A DNA stretch of 64,000 nucleotides from Stratiolaelaps scimitus (GCA_019614645.1 JABWDB010000001.1:15851501-15915500); one strand, 5' to 3'; shown: positions 11,639-24,420, counted from the stretch's first letter. Notes: generated by a model not told the origin, from the letters alone. Program-made: numbers and translations.

Positions 11639-14600
11639 TAAAAAACACACAACAATTAAATAAATAAAATTAAAATAAAAAAAAATCTACCGTGAGGAGC
11701 CAACAATAAAAATACATGTGCCAATAACTAGCCAATTAATTAGTTATTGGTTTCCGAAAACTAGACATCTTCTTAACTACACAGCTGGTATAGGCAATAT
11801 GTGAGAATAAAAAAATCAGAGAATAATCACAAAGATATTCAATAAAATTAGAGCGTCTGAAGCGAATCCAACACTCATTTTATCTCATTGGCATCGAACT
11901 TTAATATGACAAGAAATTTGGTAATAATCAAGCATTTGCATTCAAAAGCATTATTGTTCTTGTTAACATGGACTTGAATAAAGACTATTTTCATTTTTTT
12001 TTATAATGCCAATTATCACAAAATTATTGTATTGAGACATGAATTCATATTTGCATAAATGGCTATTATTCTTGGCCGGATTTTTCCTCCGATTTAGTGC
12101 AAATCACAAACCGCCATCTCGTATTGAGATTTGCACACATGTATGCAAATCTGACAGAGAACTTCTCAAAAACAATTTGCTGCTTATTGTTATTGTTGAT
12201 ATGCTGCCTCCGACACGGGGATAGCTTACGTATGATTGGTTCAAATATCATGATCAAATGGTAGATCCCGGTAATACCTAAACTGTTTCTATCTAGTCAA
12301 TAAGGTAGCAGAACAATTCTTCTAGATTTCACGGGTGTGTGGGCCTATGGGCTTTCATTAAAGGTCACTAGAGAGTGAGACCCCAGACGGTCTCAGAAGT
12401 GTCAGAGAATGTTATGGGCTCTCCGTCGCTCTCCGCACAACTTCATTGAAGATCAAGTGCGCTTTTGGCTCTTTGAAAATTACGCACTTGGCCTTGCTCG
12501 CTTTTGTGGACAATCTCAGTAGACTGCACAGGTGGACAATGTGAGTGATGTTGCTATTGAAGTTATTTTTTATTATCATTTATTTGGATTTACCAAGCAA
12601 TCCTGTCCCATGCCAGCATCCTCAAAAGGATTCGTCGATAGAAATTGACAACACCCTGTCTTCGCACCAAATAATTAACGGTTGGCATTCTTGAACGCCA
12701 TGTTTAAGGATCACCGTTCGAACCGAGGTTTCCAGTAATTATAATATTATCAACACTGATATCGGCAAGTTGGTTCTACCAATGTAATTAGGCAATCTGC
12801 GAGTGGTAACTCTGTCCGTTTAACCGTGTTGTTGACTCCCCCCTGATGAAACTTTAGAAACTCCTAATTGAGGCAACGCTCTAAATATTAAGTGCGCGGT
12901 GGCAGTTAACGTCGTTCAACTTTGACACAATATGTGTATCAACTCATTCCTTCTATTTTACATTCGCATACAAAGAGCGCTGAATTTGTTCGTTTCCGGT
13001 CCTGACGTCCTGCCTCAATTATTTCATCCATTTAGAAAGTTAGCTCCTAGCTATCTCGGACAACGAACGCAGCAGCGCTTAGTGCTTTGTCATCCCTACT
13101 CACCCGCGTTCCCTACAACCACTGGGACACTTCCTACGTGACTGCTTATTGTGCTCAGGATTGGCTGGCTTGTGAATGGTGAAGGGAAATCTCTGAACAA
13201 CCGTACGGACTAACGAGACATAATTGTTAACAAGACAAAACTTTGAACAGATAAGTCTTGCAACAATGCCATCAGGCCAGGTCTAAGCACCTTATTAAAC
13301 ACCGCACATTGAAGATGTGCTTCATACTGCGTACCCACAATATACATATAGAAAATTGGCGCTCACCAATTGTTTTTTTTGTTGTATCTAGATATATACA
13401 AGTCATTGTACGATATTTGGTGTTAACATGTTTCAGGCCTCATTCAAGAAAACACATCCGTGAACTATATACGTGTAGCTGAACCCTATTTTAAGTGATT
13501 GCTTGAGCTCCAAGCTACATTTACAGTCGGCGACGAGTCTTACGTATGTTTATCAAATACACAAAAACAATTTCAAGAGTGTGGTAGACTATCTATTCGG
13601 ACTAGTTGAATCCACGCTACCAAGAGGTAGCTATTTGAAAATTAGACTCTTTTGCAAATTCCTCCAAAAAAAGGGACTTAGCCCACAGGACCTAAAATGT
13701 AACCATGAGACAAGAGTCATTCGAATTATCACACGCGATTAAGTCATCGTTCAACAAACACCGAACCCAATCACTATCTCCATCATTGACTAGATGAAAT
13801 CGACTATTGAATGTCTCTCAACAGTCGTACCAATGTAGCCAGGGCTGCCATTCGTCACGATCAAGGTCATGATGATTCACAGACCGGGATCCGATCTGCG
13901 CGTTTTTATTGACGCACACGTTCACCTCGAGGTGCTGTCGCTGATGACCATGAAAGAACGGATGAGCGATTGGGAGCCGAACAAAGGCCCGGAGATCTCG
14001 TGGACGGGAAGCAAGCACAGCCTGCACTGCAGCTCGCTCATACACAGCTGATGCTAATCGATCAGCGTCTGTTCTTTACCACCTGCCGTTACTCCATCGC
14101 TGATGCTATGTCCACTAGTGGCGGCTGTAACGACGGCGATAGCAGCTCAAACAGTAGCAGCAGTACACCCGGTGACCGCTAATGCACGTTCAGTTTGCGA
14201 TCAGTTCTTGAGGACGAGGTGTGCGGGGGAATAAGCTCGAGATGCCCCTTCGATATATAATATATAAGTACAAAGTGGATGGAAAAGAATTGCGGAGAAA
14301 TAGGCCTTACAGAGCGTAAGGGAATAAACGAACAATATATTCGATGAGATTCAATTAATAGGGGGTGCAGTAACGTCTTCTATGCTATATATAATAATTA
14401 TCGCTTCGGAAATCGAGATCAACATAAATTGAAATAAAGGTCACGTTTATTACTTAAATATTCTCTTATTATTATTATCATTATTCATTCTCCTCACACT
14501 TTGTTGTGTAATAATATTTTTAAATTGAAAAACGAAAATAAATAAATATTATTATTATTATTATTTTTAATATGTTTAGGTTAAATTCATATTGGCTTGA

Positions 14601-15516
14601 GATGTCTGTGGAAGAGATTGAATAACTTCTTCGGCATTTGTTGAGCATGCAACTTAATTATATATTTATATATATTTATAATATATACACATACTGGTTT
14701 TCACTCCAGACACTAATCGCGTCGCGCTCAGTGTCAAAACATCGACAATCTAAAGTGACACCTGTTCTTATTTTAGGGGTGAGATTTTAGCATGCTAATG
14801 CATGACAACACTTGGAGTGTCTGTAGAAAACCCCGTGTACGTAAACATGCAGTACTTATGACGCATGCAGAGGTAGTGTACGGTTCCTTTCCTTTCTGCA
14901 CAGTAGTAGCTGTGCCGCAGACCACATTAGTTGCCACTAGTACTTAAAAAATCTTATTGCGGAGTCACTGCCTACGAAAGTAAATCTGGCTCTACTCAGT
15001 TTTGAACCGCCGACTCCACAAAACTCCCTCTTGATACTCGTTTTGTTACACACCACACAATGCCCGCAGGCAATCTCAAGTGATAACTAGGAATCGTTTA
15101 CGAACACGTAGTTAGCGCTTCTTCTGGCTGAGCAAGCAGGGCTGACTCATAAATCGAAATCATCAGTTCTCTTATGACACGAGTTAAAAGGAGAATCAAG
15201 GGGTCGGTGATTGATTTATTGTAGGTCTATTTGGATCATCTCCTTTCTACACGTCGTCCGTTCACGCGACCACTGTCTAGTCGCTGCCACGTTTTCAGAT
15301 CGGTTGTGTCTCTTCCCATTTCATTGTGATCGATGCCGTTGTCGAAAAGGTTCCCATTGCCAAGGTCCTCGTCCATTGTAGCTGCTGCCGTTTTTTTTTT
15401 AGTGCCCGGCTGCTTCATCAATAGTTGCTAAGGAAGAGCCACTTGGAATAGGCGAGGACGCATACGCAATCAAGAAATAAGACGCGCTCCTCATTGAGAT
15501 CCCATTAGATATATCA
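11639..15516. other. AT-rich to mixed non-coding stretch
   Basis: 11639-11690 is A-rich (AAATAAATAAAAT-type). 14460-14580 is rich in ATT/TTA triplets and 14660-14700 in TATATTTA. Frames at 13503-13742 and 13869-14051 (plus) and 15236-15421 (minus) look protein-like by eye. A hand count of the first showed no codon-position bias, and none matched a family. Confidence 0.5.
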
Positions 15517-15846
15517 ATGGGATGCCACTTCGGCCACCGCGGTGAACAATTATCAGTCAGATTACTTGAAACCCTCCTTTTTAGAACATTCTGTCAACCT
15601 AATCACAACCGGGTAGTACTTCATAACGGCCAAGGTATAGGTGTCATCATCCAAATGAATTTTGTGACCTTTCCCATAGGTCCCAATCGACGAATGGCAT
15701 ACGCGCCTAAGGTCGGAACAATTCTTATAGACACTGTCGGTTATTTTGCGAATTCTGTTTCATCACCTTATAGGACTCAAAAGGTCCACGAAAAACTCTT
15801 AACTTGGGTTGAGCCAGAAAAAATTGTCAAGCAAGGCCTTACCTAA
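15517..15846 (+). CDS. Unassigned open frame with coding-like codon bias
   Basis: An ATG-initiated frame of 109 codons starts MGCHFGHRGEQL and ends EKIVKQGLT. By hand count about 30 codons begin with G, against about 20 with G second and 13 with G third, and third positions are often C. That is the pattern expected of translated DNA. There is no recognisable domain, signal peptide or transmembrane segment. It abuts, tail to tail, another coding-like frame on the minus strand (15843-16051), so both may be fragments of old mobile elements. Frames of this length are expected by chance in this window, so confidence rests only on the base-position bias. Confidence 0.25.
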   Translation: MGCHFGHRGEQLSVRLLETLLFRTFCQPNHNRVVLHNGQGIGVIIQMNFVTFPIGPNRRMAYAPKVGTILIDTVGYFANSVSSPYRTQKVHEKLLTWVEPEKIVKQGLT

Positions 15847-16051
15847 CGAACGTGGTATTTGGTGATACGCTTTGAGTTTGTCCTAGAGAAGGAGCATGTA
15901 TGTTAAGCTCTTCGAATTCTCGGTTCACTCTCAGATTGACAGCGTCGTGTAGATTATCTATTATTTTAGGACATGGTGAATTTCCCATAAGAGGATTATG
16001 GTTGCTAGCTGCTATACGGCCAGCAATACAATAGTAGAACACAGCTCCAAT
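15843..16051 (-). CDS. Candidate coding exon or element fragment, unassigned
   Basis: A minus-strand frame reads IGAVFYYCIAGRIAAS, then PCPKIIDNLHDAVNLRV, and ends SVSPNTTFVR immediately at a consensus 5' splice site, TTAG|GTAAGG (15843/15842). By hand count 18 of 67 codons begin with G, against 11 and 7 at the other positions. Possible acceptors are weak (CCGTATAG or TTGGAG upstream). No family was recognised. The donor-side phase is 2. It does not chain in phase with the other minus-strand candidate exons, so I make no gene model. Confidence 0.25.
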
Positions 16052-16916
16052 TTATAAAATTTATCAATACAATGACATCTTCATTTTTACGCTCTGTTCA
16101 CGCGGTATTCGCTCTGCAATTTGGTCCATTAACAATAAATATATAATAAAAGTCATTTCCTACACAGTTCCGAAGCGAGTTCCCCATTGCAGCCACGTCT
16201 TGGACAATACATTTTCTTTTCCTCCGGCCCACTCTCAAATTCATTCATTCATTCTGTCTTTCTCTCTCTCGATCTGTATTCGCTTGTTCTTTCAATGCTT
16301 CCGGCCCGATGCAAACCTTTTGCTACTCGTGACGAGGTGGATCTGAGTTTAAGGATATGCAAAACCGTCATCGGTATCAACCGGCCACCGACACCGTCCA
16401 GCCATTATGCGAGTTGGTGGCCGATCAACCCTGCATGTCCGAGCGCTACCATAACGTTCGGCTGCGACGCATGAAACAAGAGAGCTAATGTGCGATGCTT
16501 CCGGTTTCGGCCTTCCAGATCCCGTCGATCGCCTCCCCTTCCCGCGTTCGCGATCCAACTCGATCGTGCCCCGTTCCGAGGCCTTTTTGCCTTGCATATC
16601 CCCGGCAGCGTTCGCGCGGCCTCGCCGACGAGGGCGCCAGCTAAGCGATTTCTGATAATTCTTCTCAAGAAGAAAAGGAAGACGATGGCGACGACGACGA
16701 CGAGAGCGTTGGGGGGGAGGGGGGGGAGAAGAAAAAGGAAAGGCAGGCCGATGGCCAGGAGAACGCTGAGAGGCTGAGAGCCCCGTATGCCACTGCACTA
16801 ACGTCGGGCCTTTGATGCTACACTACAGCTACCGCGCCGTCCATTCGCTCTGCTGTAGAGCGAGCTCACTCGCTCCCTCTCGACTGTTCCGTTCACGTTA
16901 ATCAGCATAATGTAGG

Positions 16917-17105
16917 ATGGCGCTGCGGTATCGATCACTCACTGCCGCCGCCGCCGCCGCAGCTGCCTCTAGCGCTGCAGCCTCACACAGTCAGGCAAAG
17001 CGAGGCAGGCACTGCTTGAAAGTGAAATTTTACTTTGAAGCAGCCCAGCAGCAACAGACGGGGAGGCGGCGGCTGCAGTATCCGGCTAGTCGTCTAGCTA
17101 GCTAG
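16917..17105 (+). CDS. Small ATG frame with poly-Ala and poly-Gln, possible first exon or uORF
   Basis: The ATG sits in a very favourable initiation context (AGG ATG G). The 62-codon product starts MALRYRSLT, then an alanine run encoded by GCC repeats, a serine/alanine stretch, a basic segment, EAAQQQQTG, and ends YPASRLAS before TAG. Alanine and glutamine runs are common at the ends of arthropod regulatory proteins, but here they follow directly from triplet repeats. No domain is visible. A neutral reading of the repeats is at least as likely. Confidence 0.15.
   Translation: MALRYRSLTAAAAAAAASSAAASHSQAKRGRHCLKVKFYFEAAQQQQTGRRRLQYPASRLAS
16943..16960. repeat. (GCC)n microsatellite
   Basis: Six GCC/CCG units; read as alanines in the plus-strand frame at 16917. 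Confidence 0.85.
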
Positions 17106-17110
17106 GAACG

Positions 17111-20100
17111 AGCTGGGACTCAGTCGGCTTCAACCCGCCACCTTGGTTCCGTCCCTTCACGGACGCGGCAACGCTTCTAACTCAATTTAAATTTCAGTTC
17201 TTGCTTATACTCGCCATGCGCTCCGCCATAGAGCTATATGCAGCTATGCATAGATCTCGTCCCCCTTCTATATGTTGTAGCATACATCCGTGCGTGTGTG
17301 TATCTGTATGGGCAGTACTTGCAGTATATATGAACATAACAATGGTGGACGATATTACCCGAGGGAACAAGAACGGAACAAGAACATTTCATGAAACAAC
17401 AGGTTATGGACTATAACAACTACATTCGTGTATACCTTGGGGACAACTAGTCAATAAGCAAATAGCAGCTGACCATTATTTTATACGGACGACAGGGTAA
17501 ACGAGTATCGTAACTATTACACAATAGCTACGCCCTGAACTTCTGTATCATGTGGCTTAGACATGAAGGGTTATAGCTGGGAGATGGTGAAAGATCCGGG
17601 TCACTTGTGTCAGCCGCCCGCCATGTCACACATATGGTACATGTTTATGAGAAAATATATATGGTTGAGTAGCTAGCACTAATAAACCATAGGAAAGGAC
17701 AAATGAGAGATGGATTTGCAGTTGACCAGTTGCAGCTGATAGTTATGAATGTCATCTTCTGCAAACCTGGTAATGAAAAAGATAGCATTAACAAGACAAC
17801 TTTTATTGAAAAAAACGGACCACGTTTCCTTTCTCGTGATAGCTTGAACTCCCTTGGGTATGAATAGTGAAACTCCCTTGAAATGAATAGTAAACGCACG
17901 TCCATCCATCTACAGATCTCATGGTTTCAAGCCATCTGTCGTTCCCAAGAAGCGTACCCCCCAGCACAAGGGGACGCCCATTCAAAGCCCAAACGAAGAG
18001 CAAGCAGGTGGTGTTTCCTGCTGGTCGTTTTGATGTGGCCGAGCTGAGTCAGCTTTTCATGTTTAGAAGACTAAACGAAAGGATTTCTAGGAACGAGGGC
18101 CGTAGTTACTGAGCCGCTCCACTTGGACCAGTCGTCCACGTTCGCTGCCTCTCCGAGCACCACTGCCGTTTCTACTCTGGAAGACGTCAAAGGAGGACGG
18201 CCATAGAGAGAGAGGGGGGGAAAGATCATGGTGTATGAATAGTACGAGAAGAAAGTATAAACCAGCGGCGCTAGCAGCATCACAACCACCACCACCAACA
18301 GCCCCATAGCCATCGGTCTTTGTAAATACCCCTCTTCTAGCGACGCTCGGCGGGCGGCGACTATTTGGCGCTGGTGCTGAATGAAGAAAAGCGAAACGCT
18401 GCTGTGTGGTCTACCACAACTATGGCGACGTCTGCCGGCTGCGGACGACGCCAGTCCGGACTAGCCTTCGGTGGTCCCATCCGTAGTGTGAGTTATGGCC
18501 TAAACTGACGAGGAACAGGCGACGCGCGGCCTTCTGTCCCCGACATCGCTGACACTGCCGACGCCAACGGCACCGCCTATACTGTGACTATGAATGCGCT
18601 TGGAGTCGTGGTTGTATGTGATGTAGAGTTGAAAAACTTCCAATGCGCAGCCTAAACCTCCTGCTGCGTCCGCGGCGATGTGGAAATATTCTTAAAACGG
18701 GAAAAATGTAGGAAGGAGAGGAGAACTACAGAGAAATCAGAAGATAAATATAGAGGAGGAGAGGCGTATGCGCAGTGCACACGGGAGAAATCGCGGCCAT
18801 TGTAGGAAAAAAATGAGAAGTGCCAATGCTTATATAGGGCTAGGGAGAGATAGGGAGACTGAGAGTTAGGTCGTGAAGTGGTCGAGAGGTCGTTGCGGTT
18901 CAATCGTCAAAAAGTTTGGTTTTGACAATTCGATTCCTCAAAGATGAAGCCTGAACGCGAGAAGGACGTGAAGGGTCACTGCCGACGGCTGTAGGAGACC
19001 AAAGTGCAAGTAGCAGAAACAGTAAGTGGTAGAGAACGCTTGCATTGGGACATCAGATGTATACCGGTCGTTATATATGTATTATATATTATGTGTCAAG
19101 GATAAAGAGATATGCCAAGGGTGAAAGTGCTGCGCGTTAATATCCGTCATGAGTATACATATAATGATATAAGCAGTAAATAAGTTGCATTCATTGTGAA
19201 GAGGCTTAGACTCTGGGAGCTTTTTTCCATGTCAATCTTCACCTATTGAAAAAAATCTGACTTTACCACCAGAAGATACAAGCTGTCTTTAAGCTGAACT
19301 ACTAAGGAAAGAGTATTAAGATAGATTAGTATTAGGATTAAAAGAAATATGGCTGCAGTTAAAAGCAGCAGCATTTATTTTATAATACGTCATATGATAG
19401 TGGGCTAGGCGCCATTATTCATTATCTTCGTACCATCTCGAAACAACCTTGGACGTCCTACCTTGTCCAAAATGTATCTGACATAGTGTTATGCTTCTCA
19501 TTTCCCAAAACATAATGTACCACGTGAATTATACCAGTCATATCCACATCTGGTAACTATTACGTGGAATATCTCGATCGGGCAAAACCGCAATCCCACT
19601 GACACTGATACTCGGCTCGATCTGATTGCGACATAAGTCATTCACGTCGAGGCAAATCGAGTGCAAAGCCATGAATAGAAAATAATTACATTGCTAGACA
19701 GTGAAACACTAATGATTGCCTCGATACAACGCAAAAGTAATGAATACGCCTTTCATATCAGTCGAGCCAGTCAGTTTGTGGTCGTATGTTGCCGCCTGTC
19801 GCACTGTGGCTTTGTGTAATAGCATCAGATTGCAACGTTCCTGGTCGACCTCACTTTGCAAGTGGTAATACTGTTGTTGATACGTGAGGCGAAGCGAAGG
19901 CTGAGTAACCAGAGGGTAATTAACCTACGGAATGCCAACAAGATTGAGCTCCACGGATACCCTTGTGGGAGTTGGAAAGAGCCAAGAAGCGCTTCTGCGA
20001 GGGGGTGAGAAAGCTCTTCTTGTGAAGTGCGTGGCTGGAAGAGAGGGCGCCAAGCAGAGATTAACGCCCCTGAATAGCGTGGGTGTACGAACGTTAGCCA

Positions 20101-20758
20101 ACCTTGAGCTTGGCTAAGGCTTGTTTATGAGCAGACTCGCAGGGAAGGTGCTATCTAGGCGCAAATAGTGCATTGTATTATGGAAAAAGATTAGCTGGTT
20201 GGAACCGGGATCCCATTTGGTGTTTGCTTGGTCTTGTGCCGACCTCAGCGTACGTAATAAAATGAACAATAGTAGCCTAAGCGAAGGGAACGGGTTTTGA
20301 AGGCCGATGAGGGAATCATTGTCGTTTTGCTAAAAAGTTGAAGATTTACTTTGTTGAGTTGACCCTCAATACGAGTTCCGTGCAAGCAAGATAACTACTA
20401 ACTACTTTGTAAATATGATACTAATTTGTGTTACAATGGGCCGGTGACATTTAGTTCGCGGATACTATTTAAGTACCTTGACCGAGTGACGAAAGCCATC
20501 ATCCGAGTCGAACCGCAGCAGAACAACTCGGCCCTTTTTGTATCGATTTTGTCATCTCGTTCTACTTCTTTTCAACTGAACTCACTCGCTGTAATGCATC
20601 TGTCCTTCATCACACCGCTTCCTAAAGGACATTAGTAGAATGTCCCACAACGTGGTCCCATCCGCGTTGATTTTGAGAGTGCTCTTTTTCGAATGATCAT
20701 TATTTGCACGATTTTGCTTGAACGGATTCCCAGCAGACTCATACTAAATAGTACTTAC
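17111..20758. other. Non-coding stretch with one GC-rich patch
   Basis: No gene was recognised. 18060-18640 is GC-rich with purine runs (about 18208-18222). Overlapping minus-strand frames at 17645-18313 have no motif. 18640-20758 is mixed and contains only weak frames (18652-18903 minus, 19932-20117 plus, 20426-20635 plus). Confidence 0.5.
17847..17893. repeat. Imperfect tandem duplication of about 24 bp
   Basis: Two adjacent copies of a unit beginning AACTCCCTTG and ending ATGAATAGTRA; the second lacks two bases. Confidence 0.8.
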
Positions 20759-21004
20759 CTTTGCAATGTTCGGAAAAGTGAAATCTATCATAGTTCTGCG
20801 ATCGCTTACTGTATTATGGTATATAAGGGAAGCACATCCCAAATGCGTACGTTGACACTTGTTACACAGCTTAACATGTACCATCACCATAAGTCCAGGA
20901 GGGTTTTCTGGAAATTTTAACTGAACATGAGTTTTCACTGGCACTCTAACGTTTCCAGGAGGATATTTTCTCGTCAGACGAAGGCCACCAACGAAAATCT
21001 CCAA
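20759..21004 (-). CDS. Candidate coding exon, beta-strand-rich peptide, unassigned
   Basis: The most protein-like unassigned frame in the window. On the minus strand it reads IFVGGLRLTRKYPPGNV, then PVKTHVQLKFPENPPG, LMVMVHVKLCNKC and DFTFPNIAK. It stops exactly in phase 0 at a strong 5' splice site, GCAAAG|GTAAGTA (20759/20758). Alternating hydrophobic residues suggest beta strands, and a CNKC pair plus one more Cys suggest an extracellular or metal- or disulfide-bonded fold. The 5' boundary is unclear: CTAACGGTTTTTGGAG, with a branch-point-like CTAAC, offers one possible acceptor near 20998, though the branch point would be unusually close. There is no ATG at the start, so it would be an internal exon. 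Hand-counted codon-position bias is weak (20 of 82 codons start with G). I could not name a family. It does not join in phase to the frame at 15843-16051. Confidence 0.35.
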
Positions 21005-23690
21005 AAACCGTTAGGACCATTTTCGACATCTTCTAAACTTAACTCGCTTTAGCACACAATATAAGCGTATGTTTATAAGCATAGATCATATATTCGTCTT
21101 TGTTGCCGTTGTCAAATGAAATGCAATCGCCCCCGTGACGAGCCTTAGATTCGATTGAGCAGTTAAATATGTATGGGAGAGGTGTATATCCGCGGCAGCC
21201 AAGTAACCGCTACTTTGATGTGGGCATGTGTGAGCCGGGGGTTAAATGAGGCGTGATTGACCCTCAAAGCCGCATCGCAATTTCTGGGTCGGCGTCTGCG
21301 GTGCGGGAAAGGAGTCTGGACCGGAAAGGGAGCTTTGCGCAAATCCCCGGCAATTTTTCCTCTTTTTCCCTTAGCCCAACTACCTTCTCCTAAATGATAG
21401 CTGCAATACGGGCCTTTTTCTTCACTTCTCCAGTAAATAAAATCTATGCGAAGGCAGCACCTTCTCATACGCGTCTTCATGCAGCTAATACTAGTTCGCC
21501 ACATATCGTTCATGAGACGTTTTTCTCTGTATTGACGAGTAAATTTGGCATTTTTTCTTGTTGTAAATATTCTATTAGATTCATTTCCCAATCATACGAC
21601 GATTTTCTGTTGTTAAGCTCAGAGGAAAATCTTTCACTGTGAAACAGAGATGCTAGCACCTGTGTAGAATTTAGGTGTGCCCCATCAAATATTTATCTTC
21701 GTTTAACTTTGGTCTTCGAACGCACTTAAGGCAAGACCACCTTTTTTTTTTAGAGATAACTTATTGTATATTTATTTGATTTATGAGTTCGAAATCTCGT
21801 CCGAAAATACGTAGTATAGATATTCCTGAATACCTCAGCTGGTGCTAAATACAGAAAGAAGAAACGTTGAAGCCTCCGTTAACGGGCGAACATTTTGTTA
21901 GTTGATTTCACCCTGAGTACTGAACTACTAGTTGGTCGTTATCGGTAGTATGACATAATGAAATGATTGTATTACCTATCTGTCTATTTAAAAATTACTA
22001 TTGCAATTCAATGCACACGTACGTATTTGTATAGAAACGTCTAAATGTCAGATTCTGGTGGGTGGCAGCTGGACGACAAAGCAGTGGCCGTTTGCAGCAG
22101 ACTTCTGCGGCGTCGACGGATATCTCCTCATAATGCAGCCTTTCACCATAGGATGTGAACTACTTTCGACCGTCAGCTCTATTGCGGCGATCTTCTCTAC
22201 GTCCGATGCTGGCCTTGCAGGCTAAGGGACTTGGAAGTCGTCGGAACCTCTGAATTGGTCTTCCATTCGCTGTCAGGCAGAGTCCATAACGGATGGATTG
22301 GGATGGGTTACGGGCTGGGATACACTTCAAACGGAAACCACGATTCGAGGCGCGCTCCGCTATCTCCTTTTGTCGGCGAGGTCAGCTGAAGGCAGCAATC
22401 AAGGTCAAGTGAAACGCGCTGTGTTGTCTGCACTTGATGTGCCCAGCCGAATGGCTAAACCGCCGAGCGCTCATCTATCGAGGCCAAATGACGACGTCTC
22501 GACCAAATGCAGGCGACAAACGCCACGCTAACAAAACCCCTGATCTCTCGGTTACACCGAAGAGCCGACGCTATTGGGAACGCAACTGAATTCGACGGCG
22601 GTGATGGCGTCAACGGAATCGAGAGTTCCGCGGATACTCGTGCTTGCATCACAAAAAGACTTCATTGCCGCACACGTCGGCATCGGTTGTATTATACTAT
22701 GAGCATTGCTTATCATCCAAAATTTCTTCGATATAACATAACATAACATTTGCGGTTTATTTCCGGAACTGCAATTTTACAATGCTTAAGTTCTCGATTA
22801 AAAAATAGGGTAAAAGTAAGAGTGTATTATCAACAAATTGTTCATGCAATTACGATTTCACAATTATAATAGATTATTCTGTCAACAGATATTTACATTC
22901 ACTCAAATTATTTACAATTCATGATGTAATGTATATGTATTACATTCGATGTAATGTATATGTAATGTTGTGTAATACTATTATGTATTGAAGTATACAA
23001 TAAAGATTTTTCGAAATAAAAAACATATGAATATCATGTCGGTCATGCTGGACCTACCCAAGCGTTGTCCCACAAACCTATGAAGCAGTGCCACGCAACG
23101 CAACCAAGGCCTGCCATCGAAAATTAACTGAGGGTCAGTTAAAAAAAAGGCTCACAAAAAGGCATATGAATATACCGTAAATGAATGTATTTCCAAGAAC
23201 TATACGCGCATGGTACATGTTCACCTTCATAGAATAGCCATGTGCCGGTTTATGCTGCTTATGTGAGATGTTTCGTGCCATGGGTAGACCTGTGGATAAC
23301 ATTTGATGAGTGGAAAACACTGCTGTGGTTTCGTAAAGTAGCCTCCGTGAGTTACATCCATTTTGGAGAGATTCAAATTACAACGTTTGTGTTAGAAAAC
23401 CACTGAATGGCATTATAATAATAATAGTAATAAATATATGACGTCAACAGCTGGAACCTGCGACTATTGTGAATCGTTTCCCGACCGAGATCTTTTTTAA
23501 ATCTATTGTTGCCCAACTTTTTGAGAAGAGCTAGAACATGATCACGCCACGCCGCCGGGCCTCACAGTTTTCCACTGTTCCTTCTTGTACTGCAGTATAT
23601 TATATGTATGAAAAAAATCATACACTTCGTATTTACACTATCTAGTCCGCAGGCGAAACTAGTAGATCTGGAACGCACCTTCTACACCGG
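21005..23690. other. Mixed non-coding stretch
   Basis: A 142-codon minus frame (21163-21591) has G enriched at second rather than first codon positions, unlike coding DNA. 22001-22225 (plus) has a slight first-position G bias but no motif. 22040-22700 is GC-richer. A 17-base direct repeat (GATGTAATGTATATGTA, starting at 22923 and 22948) precedes AT-rich DNA. 23040-23115 shows faint resemblance to the SINE body (TATGAAGCAGTGCC), too weak to call. Confidence 0.5.
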
Positions 23691-24420
23691 CTGCGTATAT
23701 GCGAATAATAATAGCCTCCCTTCGAACCTTGTTACTGTGTTTTGTTCCTCACGTTCTCATATATGAAAGTGGGCGCATACCCCCCAACGGGCCGTACGCA
23801 TCGCAGCTCGAGCTGCTTTCCCTCTTCAAAATTATTCGCGTTTGCCGCACACGCTTTGCTATAGGCATGGACTTCGGTCGAGTGTTCAGCCGCGGCCGCA
23901 ACCATCGTATGCTGTTGAATGCGTGACCGTCTCGATCTTTGGAGGACCCCTCTTCCCCTCTCAAACGTCTCCTTTCCGACAGGACCTGCTATCCCTTCAA
24001 AATGAGGCGTGGTCTGCTCAGGCATACGCTCAGGTGGAGGCTCGCGCCTGTCCCGCTCTCTAGACGCTCCCGGCTGGCCGGAACGGAGCTCTGCAGTGAT
24101 AAGTTTGCACTCTCGAAGAGTACGTGGCTGATTAGGCACGTCGAGCTGTGTTCCACTTCTCCGACACTTGGCTCCTAGGAGCTTGCACCTAGTATGGAGT
24201 GGACGGCGCAGCCAGAGGACGCTGTGCGTGGTAGGATGACTCGGGAGGACGCTTGCTCGTGGTGCTTTTTGCGAGACGACGAAAGCGTGACCGCTTTCGT
24301 AGCCGCTGTCACGTTCGTCGACTTCACACGAGGCAGTGGCGGCTACGACACCGACAGTCGCTGCTGTTGGGGAGTTACTATATATGTGCAGCTAATTAGC
24401 TGAACACGATGTCTCGGAAC
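23691..24420. other. GC-rich island
   Basis: Overlapping frames on both strands (135-codon minus frame 23732-24139; several plus frames) with arginine/proline-rich products and no motifs. Possibly regulatory or untranslated sequence. Confidence 0.4.

Larger units (their letters stand above)
16052..17110. other. GC-rich island, possible promoter or 5' region
   Basis: From about 16180 the DNA becomes GC- and CpG-rich. It has a purine-rich G run (about 16710-16740), a GCC run (16943-16960) and overlapping frames on both strands, including a 149-codon minus frame at 16349-16798 made of low-complexity R/P/S. This looks like regulatory or untranslated sequence rather than a gene body. Confidence 0.45.

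Noticed and set aside
16349..16798. 149-codon minus-strand frame in a GC-rich island
   Set aside because: Low-complexity arginine/proline/serine product; overlapping frames are open on both strands, as expected from stop-poor GC-rich DNA.
20816..20828. TATATAAGG TATA box on plus strand
   Set aside because: Lies inside the better supported minus-strand exon candidate and has no initiator at the right distance.
21163..21591. 142-codon minus-strand frame
   Set aside because: G is enriched at second rather than first codon positions, no ATG at its start, no motif.
23040..23115. Third copy of the SINE body
   Set aside because: Only a short stretch (TATGAAGCAGTGCC and a GAGGGTCAG) resembles the family; no box B.
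23732..24139. 135-codon minus-strand frame
   Set aside because: Overlaps equally open plus-strand frames; arginine/glutamate-rich without motifs.
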